The translations under genes and the position numbers were made by a program. A stretch of DNA of 57,747 nucleotides from Clostridia bacterium (GTDB taxonomy: Bacteria > Bacillota > Clostridia > Christensenellales > Aristaeellaceae), in the NCBI GenBank assembly GCA_024404245.1, contig JAKSQH010000004.1:1-57747 (forward strand), written 5' to 3'. The notes beneath the pieces were generated by a model. The model was not told the origin of the DNA. It searched no databases and worked only from the letters and a program-made list of their open reading frames with translations. Each line of letters starts with the position of its first letter. Within the stretch, counting starts at the first letter, position 1. This document shows, in pieces, positions 27,593 to 34,938 of this stretch.

Positions 27593-28243
27593 ATGAAAAC
27601 GTACAAATGTCAGGTTTGCGGCATGGTCTTTGAGGCGGAGGAAGGCACCGAACCCGTATGCCCCAAATGCAAGGCGCGCGGGGATAAGGTCGTTGAAGTG
27701 AAGAAAGCCAATCCCTACGAAGGAACACAGACCGAAAAGAATCTGCTGGCGGCTTTTGCCGGTGAGTCACAGGCACGCAACAAGTATACCTATTTCGCGT
27801 CCAAAGCGAAGAAGGAAGGATTTGAGCAGATTGCCGCCATGTTCCTGAAAACAGCTGACAATGAGAAGGAGCATGCCAAACTGTGGTTCAAGGAACTGAA
27901 CGGCATCGGTACCACCGCGGAGAACCTCGGCGCTGCCGCCGACGGAGAAAACTACGAGTGGACCGATATGTATGAGGGCTTCGCGCGGACGGCTGAGGCG
28001 GAGGGCTTTGCCGAACTGGCGGCGCGGTTCCGCGCCGTGGCTGCGGTTGAAAAACACCATGAGGAACGTTACCGCGCGCTGCTGCGCAATGTGGAAGCGC
28101 AGGCGGTTTTCGCGAAGAGTGAAGTAAAGGTATGGGAATGCCGGAACTGCGGCCATATCGTCGTCGGTACCGCGGCCCCTGATATCTGCCCGGTATGCGC
28201 GCACCCGCAGGCATATTTTGAAATCAACGCCGAGAATTACTGA
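27593..28243 (+). CDS. rubrerythrin with rubredoxin-like domains at both ends
   Basis: A 216-residue non-haem iron protein that reduces hydrogen peroxide. An N-terminal rubredoxin-like motif (CQVC, CPKC) is followed by a four-helix diiron domain with the expected Glu and His ligands ([26 protein letters not shown]). A C-terminal rubredoxin-like motif (CRNC, CPVC) ends the protein. Typical rubrerythrins carry one rubredoxin domain; here there are two. It follows thioredoxin by 12 bp in one oxidative-stress operon. Confidence 0.9.
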   Translation: MKTYKCQVCGMVFEAEEGTEPVCPKCKARGDKVVEVKKANPYEGTQTEKNLLAAFAGESQARNKYTYFASKAKKEGFEQIAAMFLKTADNEKEHAKLWFKELNGIGTTAENLGAAADGENYEWTDMYEGFARTAEAEGFAELAARFRAVAAVEKHHEERYRALLRNVEAQAVFAKSEVKVWECRNCGHIVVGTAAPDICPVCAHPQAYFEINAENY

Positions 28244-28259
28244 TTATTCCGATACCAAC

Positions 28260-28289
28260 GGCACCGCCTGAAGACGGTGCCGATTTTTT
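28260..28289 (+). terminator. rho-independent terminator after rubrerythrin
   Basis: GGCACCG and CGGTGCC with an 8-base loop, followed by six T. A second hairpin, GATATTCCGTGC and GCACGGAATATC (28297-28332), follows and could reinforce it. Confidence 0.85.
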
Positions 28290-28346
28290 GAACAGAGATA
28301 TTCCGTGCTGTTCTTCTGAAGCACGGAATATCTTTTGTTGTTTCGC

Positions 28347-28375
28347 TTGACCGGAACAGGCCCGGATAATATAAT
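28347..28375 (+). promoter_or_regulatory. strong promoter of the first double-SH3b gene
   Basis: TTGACC (28347-28352), 17-bp spacer, TATAAT (28370-28375). The spacing is ideal and the -10 is consensus. Confidence 0.75.
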
Positions 28376-28429
28376 GCTTTATAGAAATACGCCATACATT
28401 AATTAGAAAAAGACGAAGGAGGATGTTAC

Positions 28430-29017
28430 ATGCGTAAATCTGTTATCAGGCAGCTTGTCGCGGTATCCCTGGTGCTCGTTATTCTGCTTGCGTACGGAAC
28501 CGCCGGAATCGCCGCGGCAGAATCATTCCGGATCAGGACACTGGAACGCGGGGTATCGCTCCGTACCAATCCTTGGGTGGAAAGCAACAACAAAATCCTC
28601 GGTATTCACGCGGATACGACACTGGAAGCATACGGTGAGATTAACGGCTGGTATTATGTTTACTACAACGGTTACTGGGGCTATGTAGCCGCGCGTGATG
28701 AAACCGGCCGCGCGCTGGTAAGCATCCTTCCGTCCGGATACGGTTCCGGAGGAAATTACGGGAATGAGGTTCAATTTTCACAGGTCGATTACAGCAGTAT
28801 ACAGATCCGCACGTCAAAGTACGGCGCGTCACTTCGCTCTGATCCGTGGGTGGATGACCATAACAAGATCGGCAGTATTCACGCGAATACGACGCTTGAT
28901 GTATATGGCGAAATTGACGGATGGTACTATGTGTTCTATAATGGCGATTGGGGATATGTCGCTTCACGCGGCACGAACGGAAACGCACTGGTGACTGTGA
29001 TTCCCAAAAGAAGATAA
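28430..29017 (+). CDS. exported double-SH3b protein
   Basis: A 195-residue exported protein: a signal peptide (about 1-30), then two SH3b repeats of about 70 residues. Each repeat has the layout IRTLxRGVSLRxNPWV, GIHADTTLEAYGE, NGWYYVYYNGYWGYVA. Bacterial SH3 domains bind cell-wall peptides or glycans. It is a paralogue of the protein at 32325, but where that protein has LLACG at the end of its signal sequence this one has LLAYG. The signal is therefore a secretion signal here, perhaps a lipoprotein signal there. AGGAGG precedes the ATG. Confidence 0.85.
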   Translation: MRKSVIRQLVAVSLVLVILLAYGTAGIAAAESFRIRTLERGVSLRTNPWVESNNKILGIHADTTLEAYGEINGWYYVYYNGYWGYVAARDETGRALVSILPSGYGSGGNYGNEVQFSQVDYSSIQIRTSKYGASLRSDPWVDDHNKIGSIHANTTLDVYGEIDGWYYVFYNGDWGYVASRGTNGNALVTVIPKRR

Positions 29018-29049
29018 TGCGGCGGTAAAATACACCGTGTTGAGAAACC

Positions 29050-29080
29050 AAAAACGGGTGACGCGTGATCACCCGTTTTT
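29050..29080. terminator. bidirectional terminator
   Basis: AAAAACGGGTGA pairs with TCACCCGTTTTT (12 bp), loop CGCGTGA. It lies between the convergent SH3b and kinase genes and is flanked by A and T on both sides. Confidence 0.85.
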
Positions 29081-29148
29081 GTGTACACTGAAGACCGTTC
29101 CGGCACGCGTATTCCGTTCCGGAACGTATTGCTATCCGGCACGCGCGG

Positions 29149-31053
29149 TCAGAATTCGGCGGGAGGAATGACGGACATACCGGTTATCGGGCAATCGGGA
29201 TAGGTTCCGGGATTGTATTCGCAGATCAGCTTCAGAATGCTGTATTCAAGCCCGCCGTCACGGTCCAGCCGGACGGACAGCTGCCGCTTCGGTACGGACA
29301 TACTTTCATCACCGTGATGCCCGGACATACGGTACTCAGCTGACTGCCCGTTCAGCCTGATCCGGATCATACAATCGGCAATCTGAGACGCGTCCGGCGT
29401 ATCGCTGCCTTTGAAACGGTAAATGATTCTGTTTTCCTGTGCTTTCTCAAAGAGCACGGAATCGTCTGTTTCGGTCAGCTCACCTGTGCTCAGGTCATAC
29501 AGGAAACAGCAGGTGCTGTTGACGCCGGCTCCGAAGTAGCGCATGATATCCGGAGAAAGAATATCCCTGTCCGGAAACAACGGCAGCCGGTTCACGTTGC
29601 TGTACGGACCGTTTTTTTCCATATAGGCGGCGCTTCCGATGAGAAGACGTTCCCAGTCGCTTTTGAATCTGGCCGCTGTTATCCCGAAACATGGAACCAG
29701 ACCGCTCGCGGCATCCGTTGACGCAAGCTGCGGCGTTTCGAACGGTGCCACGGCGGGTTCGGAAGCCGGTGTTTCAGTCGGTGTTTCGGTTGGTGTTTCA
29801 GTCGGTGTTTCGGTCGGTGTTTCGGTCGGTGTTTCAGTCGGTGTTTCGGTCGGTGTTTCGGTCGGTGTTTCGGTCGGTGTTTCGGTCGGTGTTTCGGTCG
29901 GTGTTTCAGTCGGTGTTTCAGTCGGTGTTTCAATCAGCTCCGCGGATGTGCTCACGGCCGGGAAAGGTGTCGGTACGGGCGGCGGAACCGGCCTGAACCA
30001 TATGGCGGCAGCTGCCGCGGCAAGAATGATCAGTATCACTGCCGGGAGAATGAACCGTTTCGGTTTTTTGTCCGGCACGGAGTCATTGTCCGGAGGAGTG
30101 ACTGTAACCACATTCGGCTCTTTCAATGACTGAAGGGCTTTCTTCATCTCAGCCGCGGAAGTATACCGGTCTTCGGTTTTGTATGTGCATGCCTTCAGAA
30201 TGATTTCCTGAAGTGCCGGGGAAACGTTCGCGGGCGGAGGTAACGCTTCGCCCGAGATCCGGCGTTCGAACGCGTCAGTGCGTTCATGCGCGGTCATAAT
30301 CTGCTTATCCCGCGGTAAAAACGGAAGTCTGGAACCGTTAGCGAGCCAGTACAGTACTATTCCCAGAGAGTAAATATCCACTTTGGACGCGGAATCAATG
30401 TCGGTTTCCTTCAGAGACGCGTTGTATACCTCCGGAGCCATGTAGTTCGGTGTGCCTTTGCGTGACAGCCCCGCGGTCAGTTTCTCAAGATTCCTCGCGA
30501 CGCCGAAATCACCGAGCTTATAATCCCCGCGGCTGTTGATGAAAATGTTCTCCGGTTTGATGTCACGGTGCACAATATTGTGTTCCCGGCAGATCTCAAG
30601 CGCGCTGCACATATCGATACCGAGCCGGATGATATCTTCCTCACTCATGCCGTCACGCCCGACCTTCCGGACAAGCGGTGTCAGCAGTTCCATGCGGATC
30701 AGAATATACCATACCATGCTGTCCGGGTCATGAATGACTTTATAGTCGTCAATCGTGACAATATTGGTGTATCCCTTGACGGAGTCCATCAGCCTGATTT
30801 CACTTGTATAGTCCTTGACGACGTTTTCATAATAGACATAGGTCTGATCCCTGGACATCCCCTCAGCCCACAGCTCTTCAACCTCGCTGCTGTTCTGGGG
30901 AATTTCCGTTACCTTGACGGCGGCACAGGAGGTACCGACGAAGTCATTCCGGGTGACTTTATACACCGATCCGAAAGCGCCTTCGCCGAGTTTGTCAGCC
31001 GCTTCCCATTCCGGCCATGCCTCGCGGATCAGATCCGGATACTCTTTATCCAT
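29149..31053 (-). CDS. transmembrane Ser/Thr protein kinase with TETP-repeat linker
   Basis: A 634-residue Hanks-type kinase. The kinase domain (about 18-290) has GEGAFGSVYKV, AAVKV, HRDIKPEN, DFGVA and an APE motif (YMAPEVY). One membrane helix lies near 338-355. Outside are about 13 TETP repeats (about 375-427) and a C-terminal domain of about 190 residues without recognisable family. Unlike PknB there are no PASTA repeats. It follows the SH3b gene by 46 bp, so the two form one operon. AGGAG precedes the ATG. It is probably a cell-envelope sensor. Confidence 0.88.
   Translation of the reverse strand: MDKEYPDLIREAWPEWEAADKLGEGAFGSVYKVTRNDFVGTSCAAVKVTEIPQNSSEVEELWAEGMSRDQTYVYYENVVKDYTSEIRLMDSVKGYTNIVTIDDYKVIHDPDSMVWYILIRMELLTPLVRKVGRDGMSEEDIIRLGIDMCSALEICREHNIVHRDIKPENIFINSRGDYKLGDFGVARNLEKLTAGLSRKGTPNYMAPEVYNASLKETDIDSASKVDIYSLGIVLYWLANGSRLPFLPRDKQIMTAHERTDAFERRISGEALPPPANVSPALQEIILKACTYKTEDRYTSAAEMKKALQSLKEPNVVTVTPPDNDSVPDKKPKRFILPAVILIILAAAAAAIWFRPVPPPVPTPFPAVSTSAELIETPTETPTETPTETPTETPTETPTETPTETPTETPTETPTETPTETPTETPTETPASEPAVAPFETPQLASTDAASGLVPCFGITAARFKSDWERLLIGSAAYMEKNGPYSNVNRLPLFPDRDILSPDIMRYFGAGVNSTCCFLYDLSTGELTETDDSVLFEKAQENRIIYRFKGSDTPDASQIADCMIRIRLNGQSAEYRMSGHHGDESMSVPKRQLSVRLDRDGGLEYSILKLICEYNPGTYPDCPITGMSVIPPAEF
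29769..29930. repeat. 12-bp tandem repeat inside the kinase gene
   Basis: About 13 copies of a 12-bp unit (GGTGTTTCGGTC with occasional A for G in GTTTCAGTC), encoding Thr-Glu-Thr-Pro on the minus strand. Every unit is a multiple of three, so copy-number change would lengthen or shorten the extracellular linker without a frameshift. Confidence 0.9.
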
Positions 31054-31099
31054 TGAGAAACGCTCCTTCCGGAAACCGTATCTGTCGATACAATATCAC

Positions 31100-32062
31100 T
31101 TAATATGACAAATCCTCCGTCGCGAAAGTGAATGCCGCGACCCAACCGAAGCATTTGTCGGCGTATTCTACTTTATACCATATATTGTCTGTCTGAAACG
31201 CGACGGCAACTTCAAGAATCTGATAATAGCGGCCGGCGGAGAGTTTCGTGAGATATGGCGCTTTTCCGTCCGGCTGCTCACGGACATTTCCGTCACTCAG
31301 CGCGTATACCGACTGACCGACGGCGTGATCACCGATTTGTTTGGCAAATGCCTGACGTTCCGCGTTTGTGAGTTTCGCGTACTGCTTTATTTCACCGGGC
31401 TGAGTGCTTTCCGGTGTTACGGAAATATTCTCCGGATCATTTTCCGGTTCGGTTTCGGAAACGGGAGCAGTTACAGCTCCGCTTCCGACGGTATCCGTTT
31501 CCGCGTCCGGTACGGGCGTGGCAGTCGCGGATTCCGGTATACTCTGAATGCCGGCTTCTCCGGAAGGCTTTTCAGACAATACGGTACATCCGGACACGCG
31601 GGAAACTGACCAGGTCGCATCACTGTCCCAGCAGACAAACACATCCCCGGATAAATACGCCCCGATTTCAGCGGTATTCAGCGGTTCAACGGTGACCGCG
31701 CACACACCCTGACGGCTGAAACGGATGAAAAGCGAATCGGAATCGTATATTTCACCCGTACAGCCCGAAGCCGACGGTGCCCATATCAGCTGTTCCGCAT
31801 GTTCACTGTCCGCCCAGATACCGCTTATCCGATAGTAACCGTGATACCGCCCGGGTCCGGATTGCTCCGTGTCCGGGCTGCCCGTTTCAGCCATCCCGGG
31901 TTCCGAATCCAGACAGATCCAGGCGGAATCGGAACCGGCTTCAACATAAAAAGTAACGCTGCCGGAAACGGATCCTGAAATTGTACCGGCTGACGCCGGC
32001 AGACAGCAAACGCTGATCAGCAATAGAATCAATATAGCGGATATTCTGATTTTCCGGCTCAT
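31100..32062 (-). CDS. exported SH3b-domain protein
   Basis: A 320-residue exported protein. A signal peptide (about 1-25) is followed by a beta-rich N-terminal domain (about 28-160, unassigned). A Pro/Glu/Thr-rich linker (about 165-225, ending near TPESTQPGEIKQY) leads to a C-terminal SH3b-like domain with ALSDGNVREQPDGKAPYL and VEYADKCFGWVAAF. It precedes the kinase gene by 46 bp on the same strand, so it may present a cell-wall signal to it. No lipobox is seen. Confidence 0.75.
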   Translation of the reverse strand: MSRKIRISAILILLLISVCCLPASAGTISGSVSGSVTFYVEAGSDSAWICLDSEPGMAETGSPDTEQSGPGRYHGYYRISGIWADSEHAEQLIWAPSASGCTGEIYDSDSLFIRFSRQGVCAVTVEPLNTAEIGAYLSGDVFVCWDSDATWSVSRVSGCTVLSEKPSGEAGIQSIPESATATPVPDAETDTVGSGAVTAPVSETEPENDPENISVTPESTQPGEIKQYAKLTNAERQAFAKQIGDHAVGQSVYALSDGNVREQPDGKAPYLTKLSAGRYYQILEVAVAFQTDNIWYKVEYADKCFGWVAAFTFATEDLSY

Positions 32063-32119
32063 TTTGCCCTCCGATTGCAGTAAATATGACTATCTCCGGC
32101 GGATTTTCAGCTACTTCCG

Positions 32120-32148
32120 AGTATACCAGATTATTCACCGCGTGTCGA
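32120..32148 (-). promoter_or_regulatory. promoter of the SH3b-kinase operon
   Basis: On the minus strand TCGACA (32143-32148), 17-bp spacer, TATACT (32120-32125), 58 bp before the ATG. Confidence 0.6.
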
Positions 32149-32241
32149 GTGATAAACAGGTATCCGGAAACGCGGGATGTATCGCTGAACAACGGAATGA
32201 CGGCAGAAATCGCGCGCGAAAGCGGGATGTGAAAATCCGGA

Positions 32242-32271
32242 TTACGGGAATGAAAACCGGACGGATATAAT
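32242..32271 (+). promoter_or_regulatory. promoter of the second double-SH3b gene
   Basis: TATAAT (32266-32271) with a weak -35 TTACGG (32242-32247), 18-bp spacer. Divergent from the kinase operon promoter. The 32063-32324 gap shows no other feature. Confidence 0.5.
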
Positions 32272-32324
32272 GCCATTGTCAGAAGGTGATACACCTCAGT
32301 ACACAGAATGAAGGAGGAAATTTC

Positions 32325-32918
32325 ATGAATAAGTCAATGATCAAACACCTGATTGCGGTATCTCTGGTTCTCGTTATGCTGCTTGCCTGCGGAACAGCTC
32401 CGGCGGAGACAATCCGGCTCAGAACGCTGGAACGCGGGGTATCGCTTCGCTCCAATCCGTGGGTGGAAAGCGGCAACAAAATTCTCGGTATTCACGCGAA
32501 CAAGATACTGGATGCTTTCGGCATGGTCAATGGCTGGTACTACGTGTGCTACAACGGTGACTGGGGATATGTGGCGGCATATGATGAAAACGGTCGCGCG
32601 CTGGTAAGTGTAATTCCGTCCGGAAGCAGCTTTACCGGCTTTGATGACAGCAGGTATGACGGATACGAAGTGGAATTTTCGGAATCTGTTTACAGCGGTA
32701 CGCGGATCCGCACGCTGAACCGCGGCGTGTCGCTCCGTTCGGATCCGTGGGTCGGGGACGGTAACAAGATATGCGGTATTCACGCGAACACAACGCTGGA
32801 GGTATACGGGAAAACCGGCAGATGGTATTATGTGTGCTACGAGGGCAACTGGGGATATGTCGCTTCCTGTGACGGGAACGGAAACGCGCTTGTGACCGTG
32901 ATCCCCGACTACAGATAA
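32325..32918 (+). CDS. exported double-SH3b protein, probable lipoprotein
   Basis: A 197-residue paralogue of the protein at 28430 with the same two SH3b repeats (RGVSLRSNPWV, GIHANKILDAFG, NGWYYVCYNGDWGYVA, and a second set). Its signal sequence ends LLACG, a lipobox-like site, so it may be anchored by lipid. AAGGAGG precedes the ATG. A perfect 18-bp terminator hairpin follows. The two paralogues flank the kinase operon. Confidence 0.85.
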   Translation: MNKSMIKHLIAVSLVLVMLLACGTAPAETIRLRTLERGVSLRSNPWVESGNKILGIHANKILDAFGMVNGWYYVCYNGDWGYVAAYDENGRALVSVIPSGSSFTGFDDSRYDGYEVEFSESVYSGTRIRTLNRGVSLRSDPWVGDGNKICGIHANTTLEVYGKTGRWYYVCYEGNWGYVASCDGNGNALVTVIPDYR

Positions 32919-32948
32919 CACGGCGGCGAAAACATATCAAACAGCGGA

Positions 32949-32991
32949 ATATCAGAAAACGGGTGATGCGCGATCACCCGTTTTCTGATAT
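32949..32991 (+). terminator. long terminator hairpin
   Basis: An 18-bp perfect stem (32949-32966 with 32974-32991), loop TGCGCGA, ending in TTTTCTGATAT. It closes the second SH3b gene. Confidence 0.8.
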
Positions 32992-33089
32992 GATAACAGA
33001 TACAGCAACAGTATGTTTATCCGGGGCGCCCGGACATGAACAGGCGTCTTCCGGCTCGCTTACAGGGGAAAAGGAGGCGGATTCCCAAT

Positions 33090-34082
33090 ATGAAAAGAAT
33101 GCTTGCCGCGGCGATGATTATTCTGCTGATATTCAGCCTCGGATGCGCTTCCGCGCTGACGGTGCCGCTGAAAGGCAACGGAACCGACGGCAGTGAAAAG
33201 GAAATCGCCGTTCCGGATAACTGCCGGCTGATCCTGGTCAATGTATGGCAGCCGTGGTGCGTCTACTGCAGGGAGGAGATGCCCGCGCTGACCGCGCTGC
33301 ATGAAAAATACAGGGATCAGGGGCTGACGGTCGTCGGCCTGTACAGTGACACAGATGTGAGCGCGCAGACAGGCGGAATGACACCGGCGGAGATTCTGGA
33401 CAGCCTGCAGGTCACATATCCCAATCTGCGGATTACGGATACGGAGATGGCACAGCTCGCTCAGAGCTTTCCGACGGTGTATTTCGCAGACCGGGAAGGG
33501 AATATTCTGCCGGTTACCTATGACGAGAAGCTGACACTGGTGGCGTGCAGCGTGGAGGAACAGATGCGGTACATGCTTGAAAGCGGAAGCGTGGATAAGG
33601 GCAGCGAGGACTACTTCCTTGTTACCGTGCTTGCCGGAAACGAAGCGGTGCAGCGCACAATGGCCGCGGATCTGCTTAACGGGGAATACGCGTATGAAAC
33701 GGAAACAGAAGGTGTGATCGGTGCCATGCCGGCATCGGGATGGGACCGTATCATCGGTGAACGGTTGAAAGACGATGTTTCGGCTGAGACAACCGCGGTT
33801 CCGGCGGAGGCAGAGAAGGAAGAACCCGGCTACACGGTAACCGTGACGGATGAGGACGGGAATCCCGTCGCGGGCGCCGCCGTGCAGATTTGCCCCGGCG
33901 CGATGTGTATCCGGAGAAAGAGCAATGAGGACGGAAAGGTGTATTTCGGTGATGTGACGCCGGGCGTGCATGAATTCCATCTGCTCGATATTCCGGACGG
34001 TTATGAAACCGCGTCCGATGTTCCGGAAAAGACCGGCCCGGACGAAAGAAGCATTCTGATTGTGCTGAAAAGGATTGACTGA
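33090..34082 (+). CDS. exported thioredoxin-fold (TlpA-like) protein with a C-terminal Ig-like domain
   Basis: A 330-residue exported protein. A signal peptide (about 1-22; SLGC is not a convincing lipobox) leads into a TlpA/ResA-type redox domain with active site WCVYC (about residue 58). A linker and a C-terminal beta domain follow (about 255-330: TDEDGNPVAGAAVQICPG, DVTPGVHEFHL), resembling carboxypeptidase-regulatory or Cna-B folds. This combination is unusual. GGAGG lies 12 bases before the ATG. Likely an extracytoplasmic thiol-disulfide protein. Confidence 0.75.
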   Translation: MKRMLAAAMIILLIFSLGCASALTVPLKGNGTDGSEKEIAVPDNCRLILVNVWQPWCVYCREEMPALTALHEKYRDQGLTVVGLYSDTDVSAQTGGMTPAEILDSLQVTYPNLRITDTEMAQLAQSFPTVYFADREGNILPVTYDEKLTLVACSVEEQMRYMLESGSVDKGSEDYFLVTVLAGNEAVQRTMAADLLNGEYAYETETEGVIGAMPASGWDRIIGERLKDDVSAETTAVPAEAEKEEPGYTVTVTDEDGNPVAGAAVQICPGAMCIRRKSNEDGKVYFGDVTPGVHEFHLLDIPDGYETASDVPEKTGPDERSILIVLKRID

Positions 34083-34141
34083 CAGAAACGGCATAAGGAC
34101 AATCGCGGACCGCGAAGACGGCGAAAGGTGAGGGAAAAGCA

Positions 34142-34855
34142 ATGATCAGCTACCGGGTAATTGATCAGGAAACATATCCGCGCAAAGCCCATCTGGCTTA
34201 TTTCATGGGCATGGAACGTCCGCAGTTCAATATTACGGCGGATGTTGATGTTACGGAGCTGAGGCGCTTCTGTAAGGAAAAGGGATGCTCGTTTTTCCTG
34301 AGCTTTCTGCATATTGTCGCGCTTTCCGCGGACAGTGTGCCGCAACTCCGGCAGCGAATTCACCGGTTCAACCGTGAAGAAATCCCGCTCCGCGGAGCCG
34401 CGAATGAAAACGCGGTCGTTCAGCCCGGCGGGTTCGAGATCCGGGAGTATGAAGAATGCCCGACCTCGCATACCGAAACAGCCGGAAACGGAACATACTG
34501 CTATTGCGCGCTGCGGCATCATATGCCGTGGGAGGAATATCTCCTTACAGCGGAGGAGCTGCAGCGGAAGGCCCGTGAAAAAGGATCGCTGGAGGAGGAA
34601 GCGGAAATTGAGGCGTTCTATTTTCCGACATGCATCCCGTGGATTCATTATCGCGATGTTGTGCATCCGATGACCGATCGCTTCGATTCCAACCCGAGAT
34701 TCAGCTGGGGCAAGTATGAAGAAGACTTCCGCGGAAGACTGATGATGCCGCTGACGGCCGCTGTTCACCACGGACTGGTTGACGGCCTGCATATCGCCGG
34801 ATTCTACCGGCTGGTGGAGGAAAACACGGCGAAACTGATATCCGGGCAGCTTTGA
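34142..34855 (+). CDS. chloramphenicol-acetyltransferase-fold protein
   Basis: A 237-residue acyltransferase of the CAT fold. The catalytic HHGLVDGLH motif near residue 210 (HHxxxDG) and SFFLSFLHIVALSA near residue 50 fit. Clinical CATs are about 215-220 residues and inactivate chloramphenicol; many chromosomal homologues are not resistance enzymes, so the substrate is open. AAAGGTGAGGG precedes the ATG. It ends 83 bp before the PTS gene. Confidence 0.75.
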   Translation: MISYRVIDQETYPRKAHLAYFMGMERPQFNITADVDVTELRRFCKEKGCSFFLSFLHIVALSADSVPQLRQRIHRFNREEIPLRGAANENAVVQPGGFEIREYEECPTSHTETAGNGTYCYCALRHHMPWEEYLLTAEELQRKAREKGSLEEEAEIEAFYFPTCIPWIHYRDVVHPMTDRFDSNPRFSWGKYEEDFRGRLMMPLTAAVHHGLVDGLHIAGFYRLVEENTAKLISGQL

Positions 34856-34938
34856 TTACGGAGAATGAATGTATATCTGAAAGACCGTTCTGCTGTGACA
34901 GAGGAATCTTGTTCGTTCGGGAGGAGAAAACTGAAAAC

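Noticed and set aside
29769-29930. Possible CRISPR array
   Set aside because: Units are 12 bp, contiguous, with no spacers, and lie inside a coding region.
29639-30133. Plus frame with Val-Ser-Val-Gly repeats
   Set aside because: Shadow of the 12-bp repeat in the kinase gene.
33090-33160. Lipoprotein signal in the TlpA-like protein
   Set aside because: SLGC has Ser at -3, a poor lipobox.
34142-34855. Calling the CAT-fold gene a chloramphenicol resistance gene
   Set aside because: Only the HHxxxDG motif and fold are evident; many chromosomal homologues act on other substrates.
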